DNA from: Flavobacteriales bacterium
GTDB taxonomy: Bacteria > Bacteroidota > Bacteroidia > Flavobacteriales_D > Crocinitomicaceae
NCBI GenBank assembly: GCA_947460825.1
Contig: CANHHA010000010.1
Span: 18,020-82,019 of the forward strand
Direction: 5' to 3'
Length of the DNA: 64,000 bases
Below, piece after piece: positions 7,942 to 16,179 of this stretch. Numbering within the stretch: position 1 is the first letter of the stretch; every line of letters begins with the position of its first letter. A program made the translations under genes and the position numbers. The notes under the pieces are model-generated. The model did no database searches and was not told the origin of the DNA. It saw only the letters and a program-made list of their open reading frames with translations.

Positions 7942-9279
7942 TTAGTTTATTTCTGTTATTGTATCGGTAAATTTAATTCCAAATTCTTCCAATTCCTTCA
8001 GTACAGGCAAATATATTTCCTTTTGGACAGGAATATGAACCCCTGGATTTGAATAGCCATTTAAGATGAGTTTAGCGATAATACCAATGGGAATGCCCAC
8101 TGTATTAGACATTGCCGTAAACACATTGTCCTCTCCCAGTGCTACCATAGATGAAGTAATTTTAGTGCGCCCCTTTGCATCTTCAAATTCAAACTCATGC
8201 AACATGACCAACATATCTTTATCCGTTGGCTTTAGCACCCACGCTTTTTCAAGGAGGGCATGCAGCAGCACCGCGGGACTCGCATCTTCTTGAAACAGCA
8301 ATACATCCCCTTTAAAGCAGCCGATTTCTTGAAACAGCTCAAAAAGATGCGCACGCTCTGGACGTAAGAATTTTTTAAATTTAACTTCTACACTATCCAC
8401 GAGGTGATAAGGTAAAAAAGCATTCATTAATTGCCTTGGGCTTAGCAAGCTGCTGTTTTCTAGCACATAACTATCATCGGTAAGGCCAAGTTCAATTAAC
8501 ACATCCCACCCCTGACAAAAATCCGGTTTCCTCAGGGTCCCGCGATAAATGGTTTCCACCTCATCGATGTTGTAAATGTCAATATACTTTAGGGAATCTC
8601 TGTTTGCATAACCATCAAATGATCCGTATCCATCAATAATAAATCGTTCCGTTCTTTTGAATAACTGAGAATATGGAATGTACTTGAGTTCTTTGTTTTG
8701 ACGAAATGCGGCAATCCCACCTTGTCCAGCAACAATAACATTTCTTGGATTCCAAGTAAACTTGTAATGCCATGAATTATCGTCAGATTCTGGGGCAATG
8801 AGACCCCCACAAAAGGATTTAAACACTTTTAAGGTTGCGCCCTCTTCGCGTTTTTCATCCATAATCTTCATGGCACTCATGTGGTCTATTCCCGGGTCTA
8901 CTCCAGTTTCATTCAGAATGGTAACACCTTTGAGCACGGCCTCTTCGTGCAATTGTTTCATGGCTGGAGAAACATAACTTGGTGTTATTAAATCCGTTCT
9001 CAAATCTATGCAATCCCTAGCCACCTCTAGATGGAATTTAGCCGGAAGCATGGATATCACTAAGTCAACGTGAGCAATAACTGCGCGACGCTCCTCGGCA
9101 ACACTGGCATCCAGTTGAATTAAATGAACACGCTGATTATCACTATATTTAGAACGCAACGGCTCAATGTTCGAATTTCCGATTTTAAGCAACCAATCTT
9201 CAGAGATTAGACGTTCAGAAAGATAGCGAAGTAAGGAAGAAGCCGACAAGCCTGCCCCTAATACCAATATCGTTTTCAT
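7942..9279 (-). CDS. Saccharopine dehydrogenase/reductase-like oxidoreductase
   Basis: The 445-residue protein begins with a Rossmann dinucleotide-binding motif (ILVLGAGLSASSLLRYL, residues 4-20). It continues with the catalytic-domain segments of the LYS9-like saccharopine reductase family: VISMLPAKFHLEVARDCI, NETGVDPGIDHMSAM and, near the C-terminus, MSNTVGIPIGIIAKLIL. LYS9 enzymes act in alpha-aminoadipate lysine metabolism, but bacterial relatives act on other imino acids, so the substrate is open. It lies 5 nt after the response regulator, clearly inside the signalling operon. Confidence 0.85.
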   Translation of the reverse strand: MKTILVLGAGLSASSLLRYLSERLISEDWLLKIGNSNIEPLRSKYSDNQRVHLIQLDASVAEERRAVIAHVDLVISMLPAKFHLEVARDCIDLRTDLITPSYVSPAMKQLHEEAVLKGVTILNETGVDPGIDHMSAMKIMDEKREEGATLKVFKSFCGGLIAPESDDNSWHYKFTWNPRNVIVAGQGGIAAFRQNKELKYIPYSQLFKRTERFIIDGYGSFDGYANRDSLKYIDIYNIDEVETIYRGTLRKPDFCQGWDVLIELGLTDDSYVLENSSLLSPRQLMNAFLPYHLVDSVEVKFKKFLRPERAHLFELFQEIGCFKGDVLLFQEDASPAVLLHALLEKAWVLKPTDKDMLVMLHEFEFEDAKGRTKITSSMVALGEDNVFTAMSNTVGIPIGIIAKLILNGYSNPGVHIPVQKEIYLPVLKELEEFGIKFTDTITEIN

Positions 9280-9284
9280 CGAAT

Positions 9285-9692
9285 TTATGGAATGTTTTCT
9301 ATGATTGGGCGAACCGCATTGAAGAGCACTTCTTCATCCCATGGTTTTGAAATAAAAGAGTCGAGTAAGTTATCTTTAACCAATCCATCTAAAGAAACTG
9401 GATTAGCTTGGCCAGAAAGCATGACGCATTTGAGTTCTGGATGTTTTTCTTTTATGGATCGAATAAGCTGTGCACCAGTCATTTGTGGCATTTGATAATC
9501 CACAATTATAAAGATGATATCTATTTTATCAGCCACCAGCTGATCAATATTAAGTAAGGCTTCAAAAGGGTCTGTAAAATACTCGAGCAGGGTACATTTC
9601 TGGTCTAAAATCTTACCAAGCTGAAAGCCCAACATCTGCAAAATGAATGGATCATCATCCACACAAACAACCGCATATTTTATTTCATCCAT
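9285..9692 (-). CDS. Single-domain response regulator (CheY-like receiver)
   Basis: A receiver domain with no output domain (135 residues). Acidic pocket D12-D14 (VCVDDDPF), phosphoacceptor Asp65 (FIIVDYQMPQMTG), Ser93 (VMLSGQ) and Lys116 (ISKPWDEE) are all present, so it should be phosphorylatable. It lies 12 nt downstream of the H-NOX-associated kinase and is the obvious partner. Without a DNA-binding or enzymatic domain it must act by protein contact, as in CheY- or SpoF-like relays. Confidence 0.93.
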   Translation of the reverse strand: MDEIKYAVVCVDDDPFILQMLGFQLGKILDQKCTLLEYFTDPFEALLNIDQLVADKIDIIFIIVDYQMPQMTGAQLIRSIKEKHPELKCVMLSGQANPVSLDGLVKDNLLDSFISKPWDEEVLFNAVRPIIENIP

Positions 9693-9704
9693 AGAACAAA
9701 GGTA

Positions 9705-12700
9705 TTACATTAATTCAATCTCAACCTCATTTTTTTGTTCGGACTCGTAATTCAAGCGCTTGAACGTAAATGAAAAAGTGGTCCATTCTTCTGTTGAATC
9801 AAGGTTGATTTGTGCCACATGCTCATCCAACACGCTCTTGACAATACTCAAGCCGAGACCCGAGCCGTTTCGCCTAGCTTTTGTGGTATAAAACTTCTCA
9901 AACATATGTTGTTTTACTTCTTCAGAAATTTTAGGTCCATTGTTTGCTATATGCACGGTAACTTCGTCCGATGTAGATTCGGTGAAAATCTTAATAATCC
10001 CTCGCTCTTTATACTGATCCAAGGATTCAATGGCATTTTTAATAATATTGGACCATAATTGAAATAATTTGATGTCGAAGCCCTCTATGAACAGATTTCG
10101 ATCTACATCAAAGATTAACTCAACACTTCGTTTAATGTCATAGTTAAAGACGTTGAGCACCGTATTAATATTATCAAATAAATTCACAGGACCTTTATCG
10201 CTGTTTCGTTGATCCTTAATAAACGAACGAAGGTCTTGCACTACATTGGTAGCCCGGTCTGATGATGTTAAAATGGTTTCTATGAAATTCCGAACGATTT
10301 GTAAGCTATAAATTAACTCAAGGAATTCGAACGGATTGGTGGAGTGCAACACCTGCTCAATAAACTCTTCTTGGTCAGGCAACACCCTAGTCTTAACAAG
10401 CATTGCAACATACTTAGCCCTCGCATCCAATGCTATATCGGGGTATTTATCTGCGAGCAACAGATCTAGTGCTTTCATTTCTTTACGCTGTTGCAAGCCC
10501 CCAACAAACAATTCACCTTGACGTTCAATGGATCGATTCAGTGCTACATTAATCTGAGCTTCTGTACATTTCGAAACCACATTGCCGAACAAATTATCTA
10601 GTGTAAAGCGGATACTTTCTGCGCCGATTTTTATCGCGCCAAGTGGTGTATTTAAATCATGAGCAATCCCTGAGGCTATCTCTCCAATGGTAACTAACTT
10701 CTCTTGATCAGACATAGATTTGGTGAGCTCCAAATTGCGATTCGTTTCCTCTGCAACCCGTCGCTCAAGACCCGCGTTTATTTCAAGAATTTCAAGTTGT
10801 AATTTTTCTTTGGTTTTTTGCTCCTCTATGGCTGAAATTTTTTGCGACAAGAGGTTTGAAATGGTCATTAACACACGCAGGTGGAGGTCTGTAAAAAACC
10901 CTTTCCGTTCATTTTCTGAATCGATAACTCCCCAGATTTTGCGTCCCAATTTAATGGGAACAGCCACTTCAGAAAGACGTTTTTCATCGTCTACGATGTA
11001 CCGCTCATCTATAGAAGTATCTTCAACAAGTAGTGCTTTGCCTGTTTTAGCTACAGCACCCACAATACCTTGCCCAAGGGGTATTTTCATGGTGTCTTTT
11101 AGTACCCTGCGGCGTTTCGTTTTATTGCCCATCGCGGCCACTTGAACCAAGGATTTCTCTTCCAATTTATAAATCACACAGTCCTCAAAATCCAGTTGAG
11201 AAATAACATTCTCAACGATATCCCAGCAAATCTCTTCATACTCGGTTCCGGTTAAAAAGGAATCCGCCAGTACATTAACCGTTTTCTCTGCTTGAATGAT
11301 CTTTTGTAGTTCGGCATTTATTTGATTGATGGTCAAATTTGACTCATGAATCGCCTTGATGTTACGTATTCGCTCCTTAACATTCACGAGCATTCGAGAC
11401 AAAAGCACGAGGAGTACTTTTTCATCGTCATAAAACTTACGATAATCCTTAACTGCATCGAGTCCAACAAAACCAATGCTCACCCCATCATGCATAAGCG
11501 GAAGCGCGATCAAGGACTTTATATCTTGTTCCAATAAGAGCTCTTTAAACATTCCATCCGGAAGTTTTGTGGTGTTTTCAACCTCAACATTCTCACCCTT
11601 TGAATGCGTTTCTACCCAAACTGGAACATATTCAAAAGGTATATCTTGTAAGTTATTTATCTCTGGATTTATGTCCTCAGCCACCCATTCATGGGTGTTT
11701 GATGTCGTTTGTTTTTCATGATTATATTCGAACAGATAAACCCGATCTACTTTCATGAACTTCCCAAGTCTTTCAAGGGTACTGTTTATTAATTCATCTA
11801 GTGCATCTGGATTTATATCAATAAATTCGGTTGCAACCTCCATGATCACGGCTTGGAATTCATTTTTATAGGCAAGAATTCTTTCCGCCTGCTTGCGCTC
11901 AGAGATGTCCCGCGAGGCAGCAATAATATATCCATTACCGTCAATAACTTGATGTCGCACATACACTTCAACATCGATGGTTTTTCCGGTGACTTGGTTT
12001 ACATTCACAGACTCCGATGAAAACGAACCTTTTTCTTTAAGAAATTCCAAGTGAGCCTGCCAATCCTTAGGATCCTTAAATTGATGGTCAATATCAGACA
12101 CTTTATACTTCGTAATTTCCTCCATTGGTATACCCAAGCGTTCCGAGGCAGCCTTGTTTATATAGACGAAATTCCCATGGTCATCTGCCACCTGCACTGC
12201 ATCGGAGGCGGCATTCAAAAATTGTTCAAGTAGGGTAAGGCGTAAATGAGATTGAGTCACCTCTTCTTCGGCTAATTTTCGTTGGGTAATATCTATACCG
12301 TAACCAACCACATTGCGTTTTTTTGAATTCGGGTTGTAGATCGGGCGCATTCGGCGCATGATGACCTTGCGGTTTCCATTCGCATCATGCATATCATCCT
12401 CCCACTCTACCTCTTTATCTTGTTTTAATACTTCAAGAAACTTAGCCCTTCTAAAATCCGCTCCTGCAGTAGATGTTCCTTTTAACGCACAATAGTCGTA
12501 GTCATCTTTTCCAATCATAAATTCACGAGTCTCAGAACTTTTAATCCCTTGTGGATTCACGAAAAGATAGCGGTGCTCATCATCAAATACGGCAATATCC
12601 GAAGGAATATTATTTAGGATATATTCGTAGAATTCTTGTTGGTCGTTTAATCTCAGTGCAAGTTCAGTAAGTTCACTTTCCTTCTGAGCTACTTGGTCTA

Positions 12701-13487
12701 CAAAATGGGTAATATTCGCTGCGTACAAATTAAAAAAGTTGTTCGAAGCTTTTTTACGAATATTAAGTTGGTAGGTATTATTATTTCGTGTAAGGTAAAC
12801 GGAGTGATTTTCTAGGTGATTGATATGCACATAATTCAAGTGCTCCTTAAGCTCTTTATCGTTAAGATCGTTTGTGGTAAAATTAAAGTCCCTTAAAAAT
12901 TGTGTCGAAGAAGGGTTTGCATAGAGCAACTTACATCCTACCCCAATCCGCAATACCGGATTCGGATTTTCCTCAGGAAACAATGAGGTATTCAATAATT
13001 CTTGCTTACTCTCTTCTAAGGCTTTGTTTTTGAGTCGGTATTCATGGTTGAGGCGCTGTAAATCCTCCAAGGCTTTGGTGGACGCCTGCAGCAGAAACAA
13101 ATATTCCGCGATGTAATCTTGTTGTGGAAAATCCTTTAAAGTAAGCTGATAGGCTGAAATATGGAAATTTGCATTGACTACGGGCGATCCATGGATAATA
13201 TACCCCCATTCCACAGGCCTACCTGAAATTTTATACCGTTTACTCCCATCGCGCGTCTGTATAAAAAAAAGTTGGGACGTGTTATTTCGCAATTTATCAA
13301 AAGACCCACCCGTGACCCACTCGAAGGTCGTGTCAAAAGAAGCCGAAGTAGATAACTTAATTGCTTTATGAAAGGCCTTACCCACCTTAAGGAGGGAAAA
13401 ATCGTTCCCAACAAATAAGGTATGTGGGTTTGCGAATTCTAACGCACTGAATAAGGCATTAAGTTCTGATTCAGTGTTCATTCCCAT
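9705..13487 (-). CDS. Giant soluble HNOBA-PAS-GAF sensor histidine kinase
   Basis: A 1260-residue kinase with no transmembrane segment. Order by eye: HNOBA-like domain about 10-145 (TLFVGNDFSLLKVGKAFHK; LTLKDFPQQDYIAEYLFLLQ), coiled coil 140-165, a degenerate PAS about 170-265, two PAS-PAC units about 285-405 and 415-540, GAF about 545-705, second GAF about 735-885, coiled coil 885-930, H-box with His943 (GIAHDLNTPLG), an unusually long spacer before the second dimerisation helix, and an ATPase domain about 1100-1245 (N1147/N1151, ANNGP, GSGLGLS). HNOBA normally pairs with H-NOX in soluble guanylate cyclases, and the H-NOX gene overlaps this one by 10 nt. The G1 box has Asn where Asp is common. 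It probably transmits a heme-gas signal to the adjacent receiver. Confidence 0.93.
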   Translation of the reverse strand: MGMNTESELNALFSALEFANPHTLFVGNDFSLLKVGKAFHKAIKLSTSASFDTTFEWVTGGSFDKLRNNTSQLFFIQTRDGSKRYKISGRPVEWGYIIHGSPVVNANFHISAYQLTLKDFPQQDYIAEYLFLLQASTKALEDLQRLNHEYRLKNKALEESKQELLNTSLFPEENPNPVLRIGVGCKLLYANPSSTQFLRDFNFTTNDLNDKELKEHLNYVHINHLENHSVYLTRNNNTYQLNIRKKASNNFFNLYAANITHFVDQVAQKESELTELALRLNDQQEFYEYILNNIPSDIAVFDDEHRYLFVNPQGIKSSETREFMIGKDDYDYCALKGTSTAGADFRRAKFLEVLKQDKEVEWEDDMHDANGNRKVIMRRMRPIYNPNSKKRNVVGYGIDITQRKLAEEEVTQSHLRLTLLEQFLNAASDAVQVADDHGNFVYINKAASERLGIPMEEITKYKVSDIDHQFKDPKDWQAHLEFLKEKGSFSSESVNVNQVTGKTIDVEVYVRHQVIDGNGYIIAASRDISERKQAERILAYKNEFQAVIMEVATEFIDINPDALDELINSTLERLGKFMKVDRVYLFEYNHEKQTTSNTHEWVAEDINPEINNLQDIPFEYVPVWVETHSKGENVEVENTTKLPDGMFKELLLEQDIKSLIALPLMHDGVSIGFVGLDAVKDYRKFYDDEKVLLVLLSRMLVNVKERIRNIKAIHESNLTINQINAELQKIIQAEKTVNVLADSFLTGTEYEEICWDIVENVISQLDFEDCVIYKLEEKSLVQVAAMGNKTKRRRVLKDTMKIPLGQGIVGAVAKTGKALLVEDTSIDERYIVDDEKRLSEVAVPIKLGRKIWGVIDSENERKGFFTDLHLRVLMTISNLLSQKISAIEEQKTKEKLQLEILEINAGLERRVAEETNRNLELTKSMSDQEKLVTIGEIASGIAHDLNTPLGAIKIGAESIRFTLDNLFGNVVSKCTEAQINVALNRSIERQGELFVGGLQQRKEMKALDLLLADKYPDIALDARAKYVAMLVKTRVLPDQEEFIEQVLHSTNPFEFLELIYSLQIVRNFIETILTSSDRATNVVQDLRSFIKDQRNSDKGPVNLFDNINTVLNVFNYDIKRSVELIFDVDRNLFIEGFDIKLFQLWSNIIKNAIESLDQYKERGIIKIFTESTSDEVTVHIANNGPKISEEVKQHMFEKFYTTKARRNGSGLGLSIVKSVLDEHVAQINLDSTEEWTTFSFTFKRLNYESEQKNEVEIELM

Positions 13488-14023
13488 TCAATCAAAAAGA
13501 CATGGCAATCGGAATCATCGCCTTTCTCAAGAATTTGCTTAATCCGACAGTTAAGATTAAAGCGTTTTCCCAAGCCCTTAATTAATCCGAATAACATTGG
13601 TGTTAGCCCTGCTCGGTGTGAACGATATTCTAACTCTAAAGAATTGGCCTTTTCATTTCGTATGGTGAATAGCGGCGGCGCTAAGTGGGGCATGATGTTA
13701 CTCATCCGCGCATGCAACATATCAAGATTCGCTAAAAATTCAGGGAAAGAGGCTCCCGAAAGTTCCATTAATTCTCCATACCCCTCCTCCGCGGTGTAGG
13801 TAATCCAATATTCGCCGAAGGCCTCAAGAATTACAGGGGCATCTGATTTGAGCACTACCGAAGCATGATGCACCAAGTCGTAAGTCAATTTATCCGGATA
13901 GGATTGTAAGCCAACAAATTCACTTTCCTCAAATCCTGCTCTCGATGCGATTTCAATCCAAGCCTCTTCGCCATAATTGGTGACCACTAAATCCTTGATT
14001 GCTTTGTTTACAAGACCGTACAT
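13478..14023 (-). CDS. H-NOX heme-binding nitric oxide sensor protein
   Basis: Stand-alone H-NOX domain (181 residues) that should bind heme and sense NO (or O2, depending on the distal pocket). The N-terminus MYGLVNKAIKDLVVTNYGEE is diagnostic. His104 (NLDMLHARM) is the expected proximal heme ligand, APP near 115-117 the heme-distorting proline region, and Y133-x-S135-x-R137 (YRSHR) the heme-propionate motif. It is the first gene of a six-gene operon and overlaps the kinase gene, so stoichiometric expression is likely. I cannot tell from sequence alone whether a distal Tyr able to stabilise O2 is present. Confidence 0.95.
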   Translation of the reverse strand: MYGLVNKAIKDLVVTNYGEEAWIEIASRAGFEESEFVGLQSYPDKLTYDLVHHASVVLKSDAPVILEAFGEYWITYTAEEGYGELMELSGASFPEFLANLDMLHARMSNIMPHLAPPLFTIRNEKANSLELEYRSHRAGLTPMLFGLIKGLGKRFNLNCRIKQILEKGDDSDCHVFLIEWE

Positions 14024-14040
14024 ACCTTAAAATTATTTAA

Positions 14041-14048
14041 CAAATATA
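14041..14048 (-). promoter_or_regulatory. Candidate -7 box for the H-NOX operon
   Basis: TATATTTG on the minus strand matches TAnnTTTG and lies 17 nt before the H-NOX ATG. A second, poorer box (TACCTTTC) overlaps the same region slightly upstream. No clear TTTG is seen at the -33 distance. The divergent aldo/keto reductase has its own box about 60 nt away. Confidence 0.42.
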
Positions 14049-14105
14049 AAGAAAGGTATTGAAGAACACCTTGAAAAACCGGGGCATATTTAAGACATAT
14101 TTGCG

Positions 14106-14113
14106 TACTTTTG
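14106..14113 (+). promoter_or_regulatory. Candidate -7 box before the aldo/keto reductase gene
   Basis: TACTTTTG matches the Bacteroidota TAnnTTTG consensus and ends 13 nt before the ATG, implying a leader of only about ten bases. The -33 element is weak. Confidence 0.5.
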
Positions 14114-14126
14114 CAAAAAAAACACC

Positions 14127-15110
14127 ATGGAATATAACAAGCTCGGGAAATCCGGGATTCAGATTAGTCGATTCTCCCTTGGGTCTTGGTTGACTTTTGG
14201 AAAGCAAATTGATGAACGCGTGGTGGAGCGGTTAATGGCGATTGCCTACGAACACGGAATCAATTTCTATGATAACGCAGAGATTTACGCGCGAGGAATG
14301 AGTGAAACGGTGATGGGTAAAACCCTTAAAAAACTGGGATGGAGTCGCGACAGTTATTTAGTCTCTAGTAAGGTCTTCTTTGGAACGGGTGGAACTTGGC
14401 CCACGCAACGCGGATTAAGCAGAAAACATATTATAGAAGGATGTCATCAAGCACTCGAGCGCCTACAAGTAGAGTACATCGATTTATTTTTTTGTCACCG
14501 TCCAGATAAATCAACACCCATTGAGGAAACGGTGTGGGCTATGCACCATTTAATTCAACAAGGGAAAATCCTCTACTGGGGTACTTCAGAATGGAGCGCG
14601 CAAGAAATCATGGAGGCCCATGTATTCGCCAAACAAAACCATTTGATTGGACCAACCATGGAACAACCCGAATACAATTTATTTTGTCGCCACAAGGTGG
14701 AAGTGGAATTTGAACAAATCTATAAAACGATGGGGTTAGGAACCACGATATGGTCTCCCTTAGCCTCTGGCGTATTAACAGGAAAATACAACCATGGGAA
14801 TCCAACAGGTACCCGCCTAGGAATAGAGGGCTTGGAATGGCTTCGAGATAAAAACGTAACGGCGGAACGTATTGATAAAGCAAGAAAGATTGAAACATTA
14901 GCCATTGAACTTGGAACCACCAGCACGAAACTAAGCCTGGCTTGGTGCCTTAAAAATCCAAATGTAAGTACAGTAATTTTAGGTGCAAGTAACGAAACCC
15001 AATTAATGGAGAACCTAGAAGCCATGGAAATTCAATCCCTACTTACTTCAGAGGTGATGGAGCGCATAGAGCGAGACATGGATAATAAGCCGCTTAGACC
15101 TGACTATTAA
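14127..15110 (+). CDS. Aldo/keto reductase, potassium-channel beta-subunit/YghZ-like
   Basis: NADPH-dependent carbonyl reductase of the AKR superfamily (327 residues). The catalytic tetrad is visible as Asp49 (FYDNAEIY), Tyr54, Lys82 (VSSKVFFG) and His124 (FCHRPD), with the C-terminal NADPH-binding segment STVILGASNETQLMENL. The subgroup resembles the Kv-channel beta-subunit branch by its start (YNKLGKSGIQISRFSLGSW). Such enzymes often detoxify aldehydes; the physiological substrate is unknown. Divergent from the H-NOX operon and apparently monocistronic. Confidence 0.9.
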   Translation: MEYNKLGKSGIQISRFSLGSWLTFGKQIDERVVERLMAIAYEHGINFYDNAEIYARGMSETVMGKTLKKLGWSRDSYLVSSKVFFGTGGTWPTQRGLSRKHIIEGCHQALERLQVEYIDLFFCHRPDKSTPIEETVWAMHHLIQQGKILYWGTSEWSAQEIMEAHVFAKQNHLIGPTMEQPEYNLFCRHKVEVEFEQIYKTMGLGTTIWSPLASGVLTGKYNHGNPTGTRLGIEGLEWLRDKNVTAERIDKARKIETLAIELGTTSTKLSLAWCLKNPNVSTVILGASNETQLMENLEAMEIQSLLTSEVMERIERDMDNKPLRPDY

Positions 15111-15162
15111 AACAAAAGCAAAAAAAACTTGTTACCTTTCTTTATTGTAATAATTCAACCCC

Positions 15163-16173
15163 ATGATTCAAACTGATATTATTATTATTGGTACGGGCCC
15201 CGTTGGACTCTTCACCGTCTTTGAGGCAGGGCTCCTCAAATTACGTTGTCATTTAATTGATTCATTACCACAACCAGGTGGACAATGCTCAGAAATTTAT
15301 CCCAAGAAACCGATTTATGATATACCTGGATTTCCAGAAATATTAGCAGGGGATCTCATTGACAACCTCATGGCTCAAGCCGCGCCATTTAAGCCCGGTT
15401 TCACCTTGGGTGAAGCGGCAATATCGATTGATACCATGGAAGATGGCACCTTTAACGTAACTACCGTAAAAGGCACGATACACAACGCACCTATCGTTAT
15501 TATTGCGGGCGGACTGGGTGTTTTTGAACCAAGAAAACCACCGATTGAGAACATTACCCAGTTTGAAGACAAAGGGGTTGAGTATATCATTCGTGATCCT
15601 AAGTTTTATCAGGATAAAGCCTGTGTTATTGCTGGAGGAGGAGACTCCGCATTGGATTGGTCAATATATTTAGTAGAAAATAATATTGCCTCCTCTATTT
15701 CTTTAGTGCATCGCAGTGCATCGTTTCGTGGTCATTTAGATTCCGTTCAAAAAGTGATTGACTTAGCAGATCAAGGAAAAATCGATTTAATTACAGAGGC
15801 AGAGGTTACAGGATTAGCAGGGAATGGCACCTTAGAAGAGGTAATCATAACCCACCAACATCAGGGTGAGATCCGAAGAACGGTAGACCATTTCATTCCG
15901 CTTTTTGGATTAAAACCAAGCTTAGGCCCTATTGCTGATTGGGGCTTGGAAATAGAAAAAAACGCCATCAAGGTAAATACCTTAGACTATTCTACGAATA
16001 TTCCAGGAATCTATGCCATTGGGGACGTAAACACCTATGAGAATAAATTGAAGTTGATCCTTTGTGGGTTTCATGAGGGAACGCTCGCTGTGCAATCCGC
16101 TTTTGCGCGCATCCACCCAGAAAAGAAAAACGTATTAAAGTATACCACCGTAAATGGCGTTCAAGGCTTTTAG
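15163..16173 (+). CDS. Ferredoxin/flavodoxin-NADP+ reductase, thioredoxin-reductase-like type
   Basis: Flavoprotein that moves electrons between NADPH and ferredoxin. The 336 residues show the FAD motif DIIIIGTGPVGLFTVFEA (about 5-22), PGGQCSEIYPKKPIYDIPG, an NADPH-binding region CVIAGGGDSALDWSIYL, and a C-terminal IYAIGDVNTYENKLKLI. The redox-active CxxC of true thioredoxin reductases is absent, which places it with YumC-type ferredoxin reductases. It lies 6 nt before a histidine kinase gene, so the two are likely co-transcribed. Confidence 0.9.
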   Translation: MIQTDIIIIGTGPVGLFTVFEAGLLKLRCHLIDSLPQPGGQCSEIYPKKPIYDIPGFPEILAGDLIDNLMAQAAPFKPGFTLGEAAISIDTMEDGTFNVTTVKGTIHNAPIVIIAGGLGVFEPRKPPIENITQFEDKGVEYIIRDPKFYQDKACVIAGGGDSALDWSIYLVENNIASSISLVHRSASFRGHLDSVQKVIDLADQGKIDLITEAEVTGLAGNGTLEEVIITHQHQGEIRRTVDHFIPLFGLKPSLGPIADWGLEIEKNAIKVNTLDYSTNIPGIYAIGDVNTYENKLKLILCGFHEGTLAVQSAFARIHPEKKNVLKYTTVNGVQGF

Positions 16174-16179
16174 GTTGCC

